This document shows, in pieces, positions 1 through 7,403 of a stretch of 16,587 bases of DNA (its first letter is position 1; each line of letters begins with the position of its first letter). This DNA comes from Nitrospirota bacterium (lineage in GTDB: Bacteria > Nitrospirota > Nitrospiria > Nitrospirales > UBA8639), in NCBI GenBank assembly GCA_029865515.1, contig JAOUGQ010000038.1, positions 1-16,587 on the forward strand, given 5' to 3'. The notes below the pieces were generated by a model that saw only the letters and a list, made by a program, of their open reading frames with translations, was not told the origin of the DNA and did no database searches. The position numbers were made by a program, and so were the translations under genes.

Positions 1-70
1 GATGAGGCTTCAGCATAAGAGAAGTGGCTCGTTGTTCCAGTTGAACAGCCTCGCTCTGCAGTTCATCGGC
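1..70 (-). pseudogene. In-frame continuation of the 63-aa gene after a TAA codon, cut by the window edge
   Basis: Immediately after the TAA at 73-71 the same minus-strand frame reads 23 sense codons (ADELQSEAVQLEQRATS...KPH) with no stop before the window edge. The segment looks like an amphipathic or coiled-coil helix and joins smoothly onto the preceding EDLMEMASIYDQ. It has no ribosome binding site, and its only ATG is four codons from the edge. The simplest reading is that a longer gene carries one nonsense codon (for example CAA or GAA changed to TAA) or that the base call is wrong. Chance openness over only 23 codons cannot be excluded. Confidence 0.4.
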
Positions 71-262
71 TTATTGATCATAAATACTGGCCATTTCCAT
101 TAAATCTTCGCCCGTCCACGGCTTCGAATCGTCCGTTTCAGGAGCTGCCCTCGCATAACTGACGGTGGGTACCAGGGGCGATTTGGGATCTGCTTCATGG
201 AAGAAGCTTAGCATGGCCATCCCACCCAACATTCCCGTCAGCACATAAGCAAGTGCATGCAT
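71..262 (-). CDS. Small protein with N-terminal hydrophobic segment (63 aa), possibly the 5' part of a longer interrupted gene
   Basis: The start is well supported: on the minus strand GGGAGGAAATTCAATG places a strong ribosome binding site just before the ATG. Residues 3-20 (ALAYVLTGMLGGMAMLSF) form a hydrophobic segment that could be a signal peptide or a single membrane anchor. The rest is polar and acidic and ends in PWTGEDLMEMASIYDQ. I do not recognise a named family. After the TAA at 73-71 the same frame stays open to the window edge and reads like an amphipathic helix rich in Gln, Glu, Leu and Ala, continuing the helical character of the last residues. The annotated protein may therefore be a truncated form of a longer one. 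The gene lies 177 bp downstream of a lipoprotein gene and behind a hairpin, so it may have its own promoter, which I could not identify. Confidence 0.7.
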   Translation of the reverse strand: MHALAYVLTGMLGGMAMLSFFHEADPKSPLVPTVSYARAAPETDDSKPWTGEDLMEMASIYDQ

Positions 263-379
263 TGAATTTCCTCCCGGTTAAGGTGTTCACTCAGTCCCGC
301 AAATCGATTCATGCTAGAGTCCACCTTGAAAAATTGACCGAATGGAATCAAAGTGACTGATTGTTTTGTAACATACGTC

Positions 380-410
380 CCCGCCATGGGATAGTTTCCC
401 CCATGGCGGG
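380..410 (-). terminator. Hairpin downstream of the lipoprotein gene, likely terminator
   Basis: A perfect 11-bp inverted repeat (CCCGCCATGGG / CCCATGGCGGG) with a 9-nt loop lies 30 bp past the stop of the lipoprotein gene. On the minus strand it is followed by a sequence with only scattered T and A, not a clean T tract. It is a plausible terminator or 3'-end stabilising hairpin. Confidence 0.5.
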
Positions 411-439
411 ATGAACCGTTCGATTCAAGCTTGCGCAGC

Positions 440-1285
440 TCAGGATTCCACACCCGGTGAAGGCGACGCGTATGAGATTTGGCTTTTTTGGCCTTCTCTC
501 CACTTTCCCGTGAACTTCATGACTGCCTGGTCAAGAGCCTCATCTATTGCCACCATCCTGAGGGTCTCAAGCGCCTTGCCTTCTGCCGGATAGATTGAGC
601 TTGTCCGACCAGATCCTCTCACTCTGGGATACCGATTGGACGCGAGTGGAACATCAAGCTGTTCCAGTGTGGCAAAGGAGTTTCCCTCTGCCTGGAGTAA
701 CAATTTCCCGGAATTTAGGTCCAGAAGGCCAAGCTCTACTGTTGAGTAATGATCGATCTCAGACCCGTTAATCCTACTGACTTCCGGAAGCAGGTCAAAT
801 TGGGCAGGTCCCTCAACCTCTCTATTGGAGGGAGCGACCACCAACACCATATCGGTCTTGGCATGCTCTCTCAGCTCTCTGAGAAAGTCGGATTTTCCTC
901 CAACAGGACCTTCATTCAAATACAAAACTTCCTGCACGGTGACGGGAATGTGGCCCTGAATCTTGTGTTTGGCTTGGGCGGTGAACTGAGCCCAACTATC
1001 TTCACTAACGGAAGGGGACGAAGGGGAATGGCTCTCACTCAGGAGAAGGACCATACCCATTGGAAGGCGATTACTGGAGTTAGCCGACAACTTATCCTGA
1101 AGGACTGAGGATGATTCGGGCTCAGGTTCAAAATATTTCTGAAGACGAGGTTGAGTGCTACTACACCCACTTGCCATCACCATTAATATAATCATGAGAA
1201 TGCACAATTGGGATTTTGGCTGGCCTGACACTGGGAATGATTTGACCAGCCCTCCGATACGACTGGCTAAATTAACGGTTTTCAT
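440..1285 (-). CDS. Predicted lipoprotein of unknown function (281 aa)
   Basis: The start is supported by AGGAGAGG five bases before the ATG. The N terminus has basic and polar residues, then a hydrophobic core (CILMIILMVM, about residues 28-37) ending in the lipobox-like ASGC, with Cys41 as the predicted lipidated residue, so it should be membrane anchored. A Ser/Pro/Glu-rich linker (about 42-70) precedes a folded region with alternating strands and helices, including MGMVLLLSES near residue 77 and VELGLLDLNSGKLLLQAEG near residue 183. A helical C-terminal part (KALETLRMVAIDEALDQAV) follows. The arrangement of a lipobox, a strand repeating 'decays-into-linker' region and a 'LLDLNSGKLLLQAEG' type strand resembles uncharacterised bacterial lipoproteins, but I cannot name the family with confidence. 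It lies 116 bp downstream of the repeat-containing acidic protein gene, with a hairpin between them. Confidence 0.85.
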   Translation of the reverse strand: MKTVNLASRIGGLVKSFPVSGQPKSQLCILMIILMVMASGCSSTQPRLQKYFEPEPESSSVLQDKLSANSSNRLPMGMVLLLSESHSPSSPSVSEDSWAQFTAQAKHKIQGHIPVTVQEVLYLNEGPVGGKSDFLRELREHAKTDMVLVVAPSNREVEGPAQFDLLPEVSRINGSEIDHYSTVELGLLDLNSGKLLLQAEGNSFATLEQLDVPLASNRYPRVRGSGRTSSIYPAEGKALETLRMVAIDEALDQAVMKFTGKWREGQKSQISYASPSPGVES

Positions 1286-1352
1286 GGGAACCTCTCCTTA
1301 TAATTGTAAGTGACAGGTGAAAAAAGTTACTTCACAACCTGTAAAATGAGGA

Positions 1353-1393
1353 AGAGCGGAGAGGGCCGGAACGCCAATCAGCCCTCCCACTCT
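1353..1393 (-). terminator. Imperfect hairpin between the acidic repeat protein and lipoprotein genes
   Basis: On the minus strand AGAGTGGGAGGGC pairs with GCCCTCTCCGCTCT across a 14-nt loop, giving about 13 pairs with one bulge and one G-T pair. It begins 8 bp after the stop codon of the acidic protein gene and is followed by TCCTCATTTT. It could end or attenuate transcription before the lipoprotein gene. The T tract is weak, so partial read-through is likely. Confidence 0.45.
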
Positions 1394-1401
1394 GGCACGC
1401 C

Positions 1402-1638
1402 TTATGCGAGAGTCCAGTCGACCTCCTCTTCCTCCGTCTTTTCCTTGGCCAAAGTCCAATCGACCTCCTCTTCCTCCGTCTCCTCCTTGGCCAGGGCCCA
1501 ATCCACCTCATCCTCCACTTCGGGTCCGGGCTGACCCATTAAACCTCCGTTGCCAGACAAGGGAAGCGCGATTAACCCTGCAAGAGCTAGAGCCAAGGCC
1601 CAAGGATATAATGCTGTCTTGTTGAAATTGCTGTTCAT
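1402..1638 (-). CDS. Small exported or membrane-anchored acidic protein with 14-residue tandem repeats (78 aa)
   Basis: The open frame extends upstream to 1803, but the start at 1638 is chosen because AAGGAGGATTTCC directly precedes that ATG and the extension covers an AT-rich, promoter-like stretch. Residues 9-29 (ALYPWALALALAGLIALPLS) are a hydrophobic signal peptide or anchor. The rest is strongly acidic and carries two full copies and one partial copy of a 14-residue unit (EVDWALAKEETEEE, EVDWTLAKEKTEEE, EVDWTLA). The last repeat ends at the stop codon. Each unit has one Trp and one basic/acidic cluster, consistent with an amphipathic helix. I recognise no family. A structural, ion-binding or peptide-like role is possible but unsupported. 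Confidence 0.75.
   Translation of the reverse strand: MNSNFNKTALYPWALALALAGLIALPLSGNGGLMGQPGPEVEDEVDWALAKEETEEEEVDWTLAKEKTEEEEVDWTLA
1411..1523 (-). repeat. 42-bp tandem repeat inside the acidic protein gene
   Basis: Two adjacent 42-bp units at 1411-1452 and 1453-1494 differ at about four positions. A third, more diverged partial unit occupies about 1495-1523. The period is a multiple of three and encodes the 14-residue protein repeat, so copy-number change would keep the frame. There are no spacers, so this is not a CRISPR array. Confidence 0.85.
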
Positions 1639-2929
1639 GGAAATCCTCCTTCTTTCATGAATCAAGGAACGGACTGATTGTCCGCCTCCATTCGATTCAA
1701 TGGTTATTTGTTCATTCCTCATAGCCTCATTAAACACCCACATCTTTTTCATAGACAAATATAAAATATTTTCACCTTTCATAACATTTTTAAATATATG
1801 CAAACGCGTTGCTTTTACCTGAAATCGGAAGGCACAGGGAAAGTCTGCGCACGTGATGGAGTCCGATGGCGCCCTACTCTGGAAGGCCTCCTCAAGTCCG
1901 ACTCGTGAAGCTGGAAATTGGAACCGTGGGGAAAATTTTTGGATCCATCAGAACGGACACGCTCTTTCAACCAACTCAATTCTGTTTTTACCCTCAGCCC
2001 AATTATGATCAACACCGTCCTGGCCTGCGGTGAGTCCGTCAGCATGTGGATTGGAAGATACGCGATCAAAAGCCGGGAAAGGGAAACGAAAAGGTATCAG
2101 GATTGCCTGGCTGTTTTTCTCACAAACCGTGAATGCGGTGTGAACGAGGCCGTATGGTTTTCATCCAAGCCGTTGATCGCTGTTAGAGCCAACCCAAGCA
2201 TGGCCGGGATAATCAGCTGACTCAGCCCAGCCAATACCGGTCGGGGTAGAGACTTGTCTTACCAACAGATTCAACCAACCTGTTCCTCCCAAAAAAAGTG
2301 AAGCTCCCCCTAGCAAGCTGAGGGGCATCTTTCAAAGGTGTTGTCTAATCAGATGTGCGCATTCCTCCCCTCAGCAACCTGAGAGATATCCTGCGCTGTT
2401 TTTATGAAGCGCAGGCAAGGTTTGTCACGAGATCCCACAAAGGAAGACACGTCCGGCTCCGTCCCGAGGCTTCTCGAAAGAAGGGTGACACCCTCATGGA
2501 CACGCAGAGCAGAAGAAGAAGCAGGTACGCGCGCAGGATGTGAAGACCTGCGCGGCGGGGAAGCGCACAGAGGGTATTTGTTGCCGTTCGGCAGAAGGCG
2601 ATCAGGGGGCTTGGGGAAAGCGCTCCTGTGAATCCCGGGAACATCCCCGGTAACACTCTTCAACACCTCCTTAAAAAAAAGCGATCCCGTTCATAGACGA
2701 CCATGACAAGGCACACCATTGTCTGGTGGCCGTCCTACGTTTTTGTCAAACTTTTCTCTCCGGTATTCAGGTGAAAACGGGAACCCATATTGATCCGGTT
2801 GATCCAGCTCATCTCGTTGTCAGGCCCAACGGACGGTACCCGGATTAACGACACAACCCATTGGAGGCAACCGCTGTGGGCAGACACGATTTCCCCCTGA
2901 TTCACCCACAGCCATTCCGGACCGTTTTT
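1639..2929. other. 1.3-kb stretch without a supportable gene
   Basis: No frame here combines a start, a ribosome binding site and protein-like composition. Positions 1690-1805 are very AT-rich and probably hold the promoter of the acidic protein gene on the minus strand. A TTATGA/TATATT-like pair occurs there but is too weak to call. Positions 2336-2668 are palindrome-rich and listed separately. A plus-strand frame is open from 2675 to 2848 (57 codons, ending in RPNGRYPD and a TAA) but has no ATG and no ribosome binding site. It could be a gene remnant or chance. An 8-bp inverted repeat (GCTGTGGG at 2873-2880 / CCCACAGC at 2905-2912) lies just after the GH13 gene but lacks a T tract. Confidence 0.6.
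2336..2668. repeat. Palindrome-rich non-coding element bounded by 8-bp inverted repeats
   Basis: AGGTGTTG at 2336-2343 and CAACACCT at 2661-2668 are exact inverted repeats. Inside them CCTGCGCT (2390-2397) pairs with AGCGCAGG (2408-2415), and CGCGCAGG (2530-2537) pairs with CCTGCGCG (2547-2554). The core GCGCAGG therefore occurs four times in alternating orientation. A further AGGGT/ACCCT hairpin lies near 2485. I see no transposase, and no clear target-site duplication flanks the ends. It could be a structured RNA gene, a decayed miniature element, or unrelated palindromes. Confidence 0.4.
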
Positions 2930-4468
2930 CTAATGTTGGCCTTTTCCATTCTCAACAGCTGCATCTCTCAGAGCAAAGACATGGCATCCGAACGGATCAA
3001 GGTGGACATAAAGCCCGTAGGTGCTGACATTCTTCCACCTTCCCTCATACACCAGATCGTTGAACCGGTCATGGAGGGTATAGAGAGCACATTCATGCGG
3101 ATCACTCCCGAGTTGGCCTTTCAGATGAATGTACGCTTGGGCAACCATGTCACTCAAATTCACCACGATGAGTCTCCAATCCTGAAGTGTTTTCCATTGA
3201 TAGGCAATGACGTTATGAAAGGTATTATCTCCGGCAGAATGCGCAGGGAGGAGTTCCCACTGACCTTGGTGAAACACGTCATCATTGGCGATCGACAGTA
3301 TGCGGTCATACATGGCCGCCGTCGCCTCATCAGGAGGTTCATCCTGAACTCGGCAGAGTTGAACGGGGATCCGAACGCGCTTTCCGGCTAATTGCCCCTG
3401 GTGGTAGAGGCGCATGCCCGGCAAGGTCGCCATAAGAACCCCGACAGCAGGAAGACGGACGCTTCCAAACTCCACAGCGCTTCTCGCCTCATCGTGATTT
3501 TCCAAAAATCGTACAAGTTTACCTTGAAAAGCCATATCTGCCTGAAGGTGAAGCGTCACCTCGTGGGGAGTGGAATGACGAAGACGATCGTACAACCGTT
3601 TGTCATAGGTATAGTGAAAGCCCAATTGCTGAAGCTCCCATTCTCGCCCCCAATACACCTCGGCAATCCAGATGAAATCCGGAAGGAGCGCGATGGCTTC
3701 CGTCCAAAACTCCCGGGAAGGGAAAACAAGACTTTCAAGCTGTCCCTCCCAGGTTTGAGCAAAGACTTCATTGAGAACCAGCATGGCCATGTCACACCGA
3801 ACGCCATCGCAGTATTGGGCAATGGTGTAAAGTTCGTGAAGCAGCGCCGAACGGGTGTCCGGATTGAAATAATGTAATTGCGCGGTGTCCGTCCATGCCG
3901 GGAAATGGGGATCTTTGCCATGCGCCAGATACCGAATGCCTTCAGGGGTCTCGACAGGAAAAAACCTGGTTGGGAAGTTTGTCGCATTCTGGCACGTTCC
4001 CTGGATATAGTATTCAGGATGCCTGGTGGTCCACTCATGATCCAACGCCGTGTGATTGGGGACAAAGTCCAGAATCAATTTCATGCCACGATCATGGAGC
4101 TTGCCCAATACCTTTTCCAGTTGTTCCCATGACCCCAGGTCAGGATCCGGCTGATAGGCCCGAATGGCATAGGGGGAGCCCACCACATCGGATTCCTGCC
4201 AACCGGGAAGAGCTTTGGCATATTCCTTCTGTAAATCAGGATGTCGCCTGGCAATCTGCCGGCCGAGCGGACTCCGTTCCCATATACCCATGAGCCAAAG
4301 GCAATCAAATCCCTTGGCCTGAAGGTCATCCCATTCTTGGTCTGGCACGTCGCCAAGGCGAATCGTCCGATCCATTTTTCGGGAAAGTTCGTGCAACCAT
4401 ACCCAGGTATTGATTTCATAGAGATGCGGGTGCAGGCGGGATGAAAACACTGAAGAGCACTGGGTCAT
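2930..4468 (-). CDS. GH13 alpha-amylase-family glycoside hydrolase or transferase (512 aa)
   Basis: This is an enzyme of the alpha-amylase superfamily acting on alpha-glucans through a retaining mechanism in a TIM barrel. The four family signatures are present in order: DFVPNH at 134-139, GVRCDMA at 222-228 with the nucleophile Asp226, WIAEVYWG with the acid/base Glu270, and ENHDEA with the transition-state Asp326. A beta-rich C-terminal domain of about residues 400-500 (for example WRLIVVNLSD) follows the barrel. There is no signal peptide, so a cytoplasmic role in glycogen or maltodextrin turnover is likely. That fits the phosphorylase and GH77 genes upstream. The exact specificity (hydrolase, branching or transferase) cannot be read from these motifs. 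The ATG has only a weak upstream AGG, and it lies 68 bp after the P-type ATPase gene with no obvious terminator between, so it is probably cotranscribed. Confidence 0.93.
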   Translation of the reverse strand: MTQCSSVFSSRLHPHLYEINTWVWLHELSRKMDRTIRLGDVPDQEWDDLQAKGFDCLWLMGIWERSPLGRQIARRHPDLQKEYAKALPGWQESDVVGSPYAIRAYQPDPDLGSWEQLEKVLGKLHDRGMKLILDFVPNHTALDHEWTTRHPEYYIQGTCQNATNFPTRFFPVETPEGIRYLAHGKDPHFPAWTDTAQLHYFNPDTRSALLHELYTIAQYCDGVRCDMAMLVLNEVFAQTWEGQLESLVFPSREFWTEAIALLPDFIWIAEVYWGREWELQQLGFHYTYDKRLYDRLRHSTPHEVTLHLQADMAFQGKLVRFLENHDEARSAVEFGSVRLPAVGVLMATLPGMRLYHQGQLAGKRVRIPVQLCRVQDEPPDEATAAMYDRILSIANDDVFHQGQWELLPAHSAGDNTFHNVIAYQWKTLQDWRLIVVNLSDMVAQAYIHLKGQLGSDPHECALYTLHDRFNDLVYEGRWKNVSTYGLYVHLDPFGCHVFALRDAAVENGKGQH

Positions 4469-4536
4469 TGACCTGAATCCAATCCGTCTATTCCAGTGTC
4501 ATTTCTGAAGCCCATCTGACTAGCGCAACACACTGG

Positions 4537-7266
4537 TCAAACTCTCACGTCGGGCGTTCTCAATTTTAGAATAATCCGAAATAGGTATTTTTCGAATTCC
4601 ACAAGAATAAAAATGATCGCTCCAATGCCGACAATTCGAAGCCACGCCAACCCATCGATTCCGGTGGTATGAAAGAGCGTTTGCATCATCTCCGTATAGG
4701 TAAAGAGCCCTTGCATCGCTAAGACCAGTCCTATGGTCAGGGGAACATAGGGATTTCCGAAAAGTCCCTCGCGGGATAGAACCGATCCATAAAAGAATCT
4801 GGCATTCAAGATATAATACGCTTCAAAGACCACCAGCATATTGACCGCAATGGTTCTCGCGGTTTCAAGAGAAGCCCCCTGGCCCCGTTCCCACAAAAAC
4901 AGCCCGAAAGTGCCGCCCACCGCCAAGATGGACACAAAGGCGATTCTCCACAGAAGAAACCTGGATACAATAGGCTCGCGAGGATCTCGGGGAGGACGTT
5001 GCATGACATTCGACTCTGAAGGCTCGACTGTCAGGGCCAGGGCCAGCGTCACGGCAGTGATCATGTTCACCCACAGGATTTGTACCGGCGTAATGGGCAA
5101 CATCTTTCCCAACAGGATAGCGGTCACAATGACCCCTGCCTCAGCCACATTGGTGGGAAGAATAAAGAGAATGGATTTTTGAATATTGTCGTACACCCGA
5201 CGGCCTTCCTCAACCGCATGAGCAATCGAGGCAAAATTATCATCCGCCAGCACCATCTCGGCCGCTTCCTTCGCCACTTCCGTTCCTTTGACTCCCATGG
5301 CCACTCCGACATCCGCCCGTTTCAGTGCCGGCGCATCATTCACGCCGTCGCCGGTCATGGCGACCACCTCCCCACCGGCCTGGAGGGCTTGCACGAGCCG
5401 TAATTTATGCTCGGGACTGGTCCGGGCAAAGATGTCGGTACCGCCCACGACATTCCTCAATTGGTCATCGTCCAAGATTTCCAGTTCCTGGCCGGAGATG
5501 GCACGTTTGCCATCTCCGATATTCATTTGCAATCCGATCGTTCTGGCCGTCACCAGATGATCGCCGGTGATCATTTTGACCCGAATTCCGGCTTGTCGAC
5601 ATTGCCGGACCGCTTCAATCGCTTCTGGCCTCGGTGGATCAATAATGCCGAACAACCCCAACATCGTGAGCCCGTTTTCGACATCCTGGAAACGCAACTC
5701 TTGATGTTCATGGTTGGTGGAGGCAAATGCCACCGCCAACACGCGCTGCCCCTGGCTCGCCATCTCCTCAATCCGATCATGCCACGATCGGCAATTGAGA
5801 GGACGATCCTCTCCCAGGTTCCGTTGAAAGGCGCACATGTCTAATATCCGTTCAGGAGCACCCTTGACGTAAATAAATCCATGGCCGGCATGGTCATGAT
5901 GTAACGTCGCCATAAACCGATGCTGGGACTCAAAGGGAATCACATCCGTCCGGGGCCACATCTCCTGTTCGAAGCGGACGTCCAGCGCCGCTTTTCGTGC
6001 CAAGGTCACCAGGGCACCTTCAGTAGGATCCCCGTTGACCCTCCAAACCCCCTCCGCGTGCTCCAGATCGGTATCGTTACACAAAATTCCGGCTCGAGCG
6101 AGTTCCATGACATCCGGCAAGTCGCCCAGCACAACGGTGTTTCCATGTAGAGTAAATCCGCCATGCGGATCATATCCGACACCACTCACATCAACAGTAT
6201 AGGCCGCCGTTGCCAGCGTTTGAACCGTCATTTCATTTCGTGTAAGCGTTCCGGTTTTGTCCGAACAAATGACGGTCACTGCCCCTAGGGTCTCCACAGC
6301 CGGCAGCCGACGAATAATCGCATGACGTCGCGCCATCGCCTGAACCCCGATAGCCAGCGTGATCGTCATAATAGCCGGTAGCCCTTCCGGAATGGCGGCG
6401 ACGGCCAAACCCACACTTGCCAGGAACATGTCACTCATCCGGTACTCACGAAACAAGACCCCGAAAAGAAAGATCCCCACCCCCCCCGTGATGATCGCGA
6501 TGCTCAGCCTGGTGCCGAATTCTGCGATCTTTCGGAGAAGTGGCGTCGTGAGTGTCTGCACCCTGGCCAGCATGCTGCTGATCCGTCCAATTTCTGTGGC
6601 ATCTCCCGTCGCCACCACCACGCCGGTCCCCGTTCCATACGACACCAGGGTCCCTGAATACGCCATACCTCTTCGGTCCCCAATCGGCGCGGTCTCCAGC
6701 ACCGGCTTCATATGTTTTTCGACGGGAACGGATTCACCCGTCAACGCGGCTTCTTCAATGCGTAAATCCTTCACCTTGAGAAGACGCAAATCCGCCGGAA
6801 CTTTGTCCCCCGATTGAAGAAACACAATATCACCCGGAACGAGGCGTTCGGCCGGAATCTGACAACGTGTTCCATCACGAAGCCCACTGGCTTGAACCGA
6901 CAGCATTCGGCGAATGGCATCCATCGCCCGTTCTGCTTTTCCCTCCTGAATAAAGCCAATGATGGCATTGATGACCACAACTCCCAGGATAACGCTGGTA
7001 TCCACCCAATGGCCGAGCATAGCGGTCACGCTACCCGCAGCTAACAGGATATAAATCAAAATGTTGTGGAACTGGGTGAGGAAACGCTCCCAAGCGCCCT
7101 GTTTTTGGGGTGGGCGTAAGCGATTAGGGCCATAGAGGACCAGACGCTGGGCAGCGACATCCTGCGATAACCCCCTCATCTGACTGGCCACCGCCTTCAG
7201 GACGGATTCACCATCCAAGGCATGCCAGCAAATGTTTTTCGATTTGTGATCAGAAACCGGCATCAC
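4537..7266 (-). CDS. P2-type cation-transporting P-type ATPase (909 aa)
   Basis: This is a membrane ion pump of the P-type ATPase superfamily, resembling the Ca2+/Na+ P2 group. In order it has an N-terminal cation-ATPase domain (WHALDGESVLKAV), the actuator TGES at 176-179, PEGLP in membrane helix 4 at 293-297, the phosphorylation site DKTGT with Asp336, KGAPER at 468-473, the hinge TGDGVNDAP at 638-646, and about ten membrane helices in total. By alignment with SERCA in my head, Asn706 and Glu709 in helix 5 and Glu294 in helix 4 keep ion-site residues. In helix 6 the usual N-x-x-T-D reads NMITA, with Ala738 where SERCA has Asp800. The transported ion is therefore uncertain. The frame opens with GTG then ATG (7266 or 7263), with only a weak ribosome binding site. 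It lies downstream of a usp gene and upstream of the GH13 gene. Confidence 0.93.
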   Translation of the reverse strand: MMPVSDHKSKNICWHALDGESVLKAVASQMRGLSQDVAAQRLVLYGPNRLRPPQKQGAWERFLTQFHNILIYILLAAGSVTAMLGHWVDTSVILGVVVINAIIGFIQEGKAERAMDAIRRMLSVQASGLRDGTRCQIPAERLVPGDIVFLQSGDKVPADLRLLKVKDLRIEEAALTGESVPVEKHMKPVLETAPIGDRRGMAYSGTLVSYGTGTGVVVATGDATEIGRISSMLARVQTLTTPLLRKIAEFGTRLSIAIITGGVGIFLFGVLFREYRMSDMFLASVGLAVAAIPEGLPAIMTITLAIGVQAMARRHAIIRRLPAVETLGAVTVICSDKTGTLTRNEMTVQTLATAAYTVDVSGVGYDPHGGFTLHGNTVVLGDLPDVMELARAGILCNDTDLEHAEGVWRVNGDPTEGALVTLARKAALDVRFEQEMWPRTDVIPFESQHRFMATLHHDHAGHGFIYVKGAPERILDMCAFQRNLGEDRPLNCRSWHDRIEEMASQGQRVLAVAFASTNHEHQELRFQDVENGLTMLGLFGIIDPPRPEAIEAVRQCRQAGIRVKMITGDHLVTARTIGLQMNIGDGKRAISGQELEILDDDQLRNVVGGTDIFARTSPEHKLRLVQALQAGGEVVAMTGDGVNDAPALKRADVGVAMGVKGTEVAKEAAEMVLADDNFASIAHAVEEGRRVYDNIQKSILFILPTNVAEAGVIVTAILLGKMLPITPVQILWVNMITAVTLALALTVEPSESNVMQRPPRDPREPIVSRFLLWRIAFVSILAVGGTFGLFLWERGQGASLETARTIAVNMLVVFEAYYILNARFFYGSVLSREGLFGNPYVPLTIGLVLAMQGLFTYTEMMQTLFHTTGIDGLAWLRIVGIGAIIFILVEFEKYLFRIILKLRTPDVRV

Positions 7267-7403
7267 ATTCCATTGGCCTGAGGTTCGTCCCGCATTGAGG
7301 AAATAGACAGTCCATGTGGCAATCCCTACCAGCGAAAAACCCCCGCCAGTGAGACCGTCCTGCTCTCATGGTTTTGACCATACCTGTCCCCACCGCTTTC
7401 CAC

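Noticed and set aside
238..453. 71-aa minus-strand frame
   Set aside because: It spans the hairpin at 380-410 and overlaps the well-supported 63-aa start in another frame. No ribosome binding site.
749..1108. 119-aa plus-strand frame
   Set aside because: Antisense shadow of the lipoprotein gene, without a start signal.
1411..1523. CRISPR-like array
   Set aside because: The repeat units are adjacent, with no spacers, and encode protein.
1298..1625. Repeat-rich frames on both strands (Pro-rich and Ser-rich)
   Set aside because: They are the other reading frames of the 42-bp repeat. Only the 1402-1638 frame has a ribosome binding site and a signal peptide.
1815..2220. Overlapping frames on both strands (84 aa minus, 100 aa plus)
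   Set aside because: No ribosome binding site, the minus frame starts with TTG, and composition is not protein-like on either strand.
2349..2666. Several frames of 62-105 aa on both strands
   Set aside because: They fall in the palindrome-rich segment, give Arg/Pro/Ser-rich low-quality translations and compete with each other. An insertion sequence was also considered, but no transposase or target duplication was seen.
2861..3391. 176-aa plus-strand frame
   Set aside because: Mostly antisense to the GH13 gene, whose four catalytic motifs are clear.
3392..3877. 161-aa plus-strand frame
   Set aside because: Antisense shadow of the GH13 gene.
6359..6817. 152-aa plus-strand frame
   Set aside because: Antisense shadow of the P-type ATPase gene.
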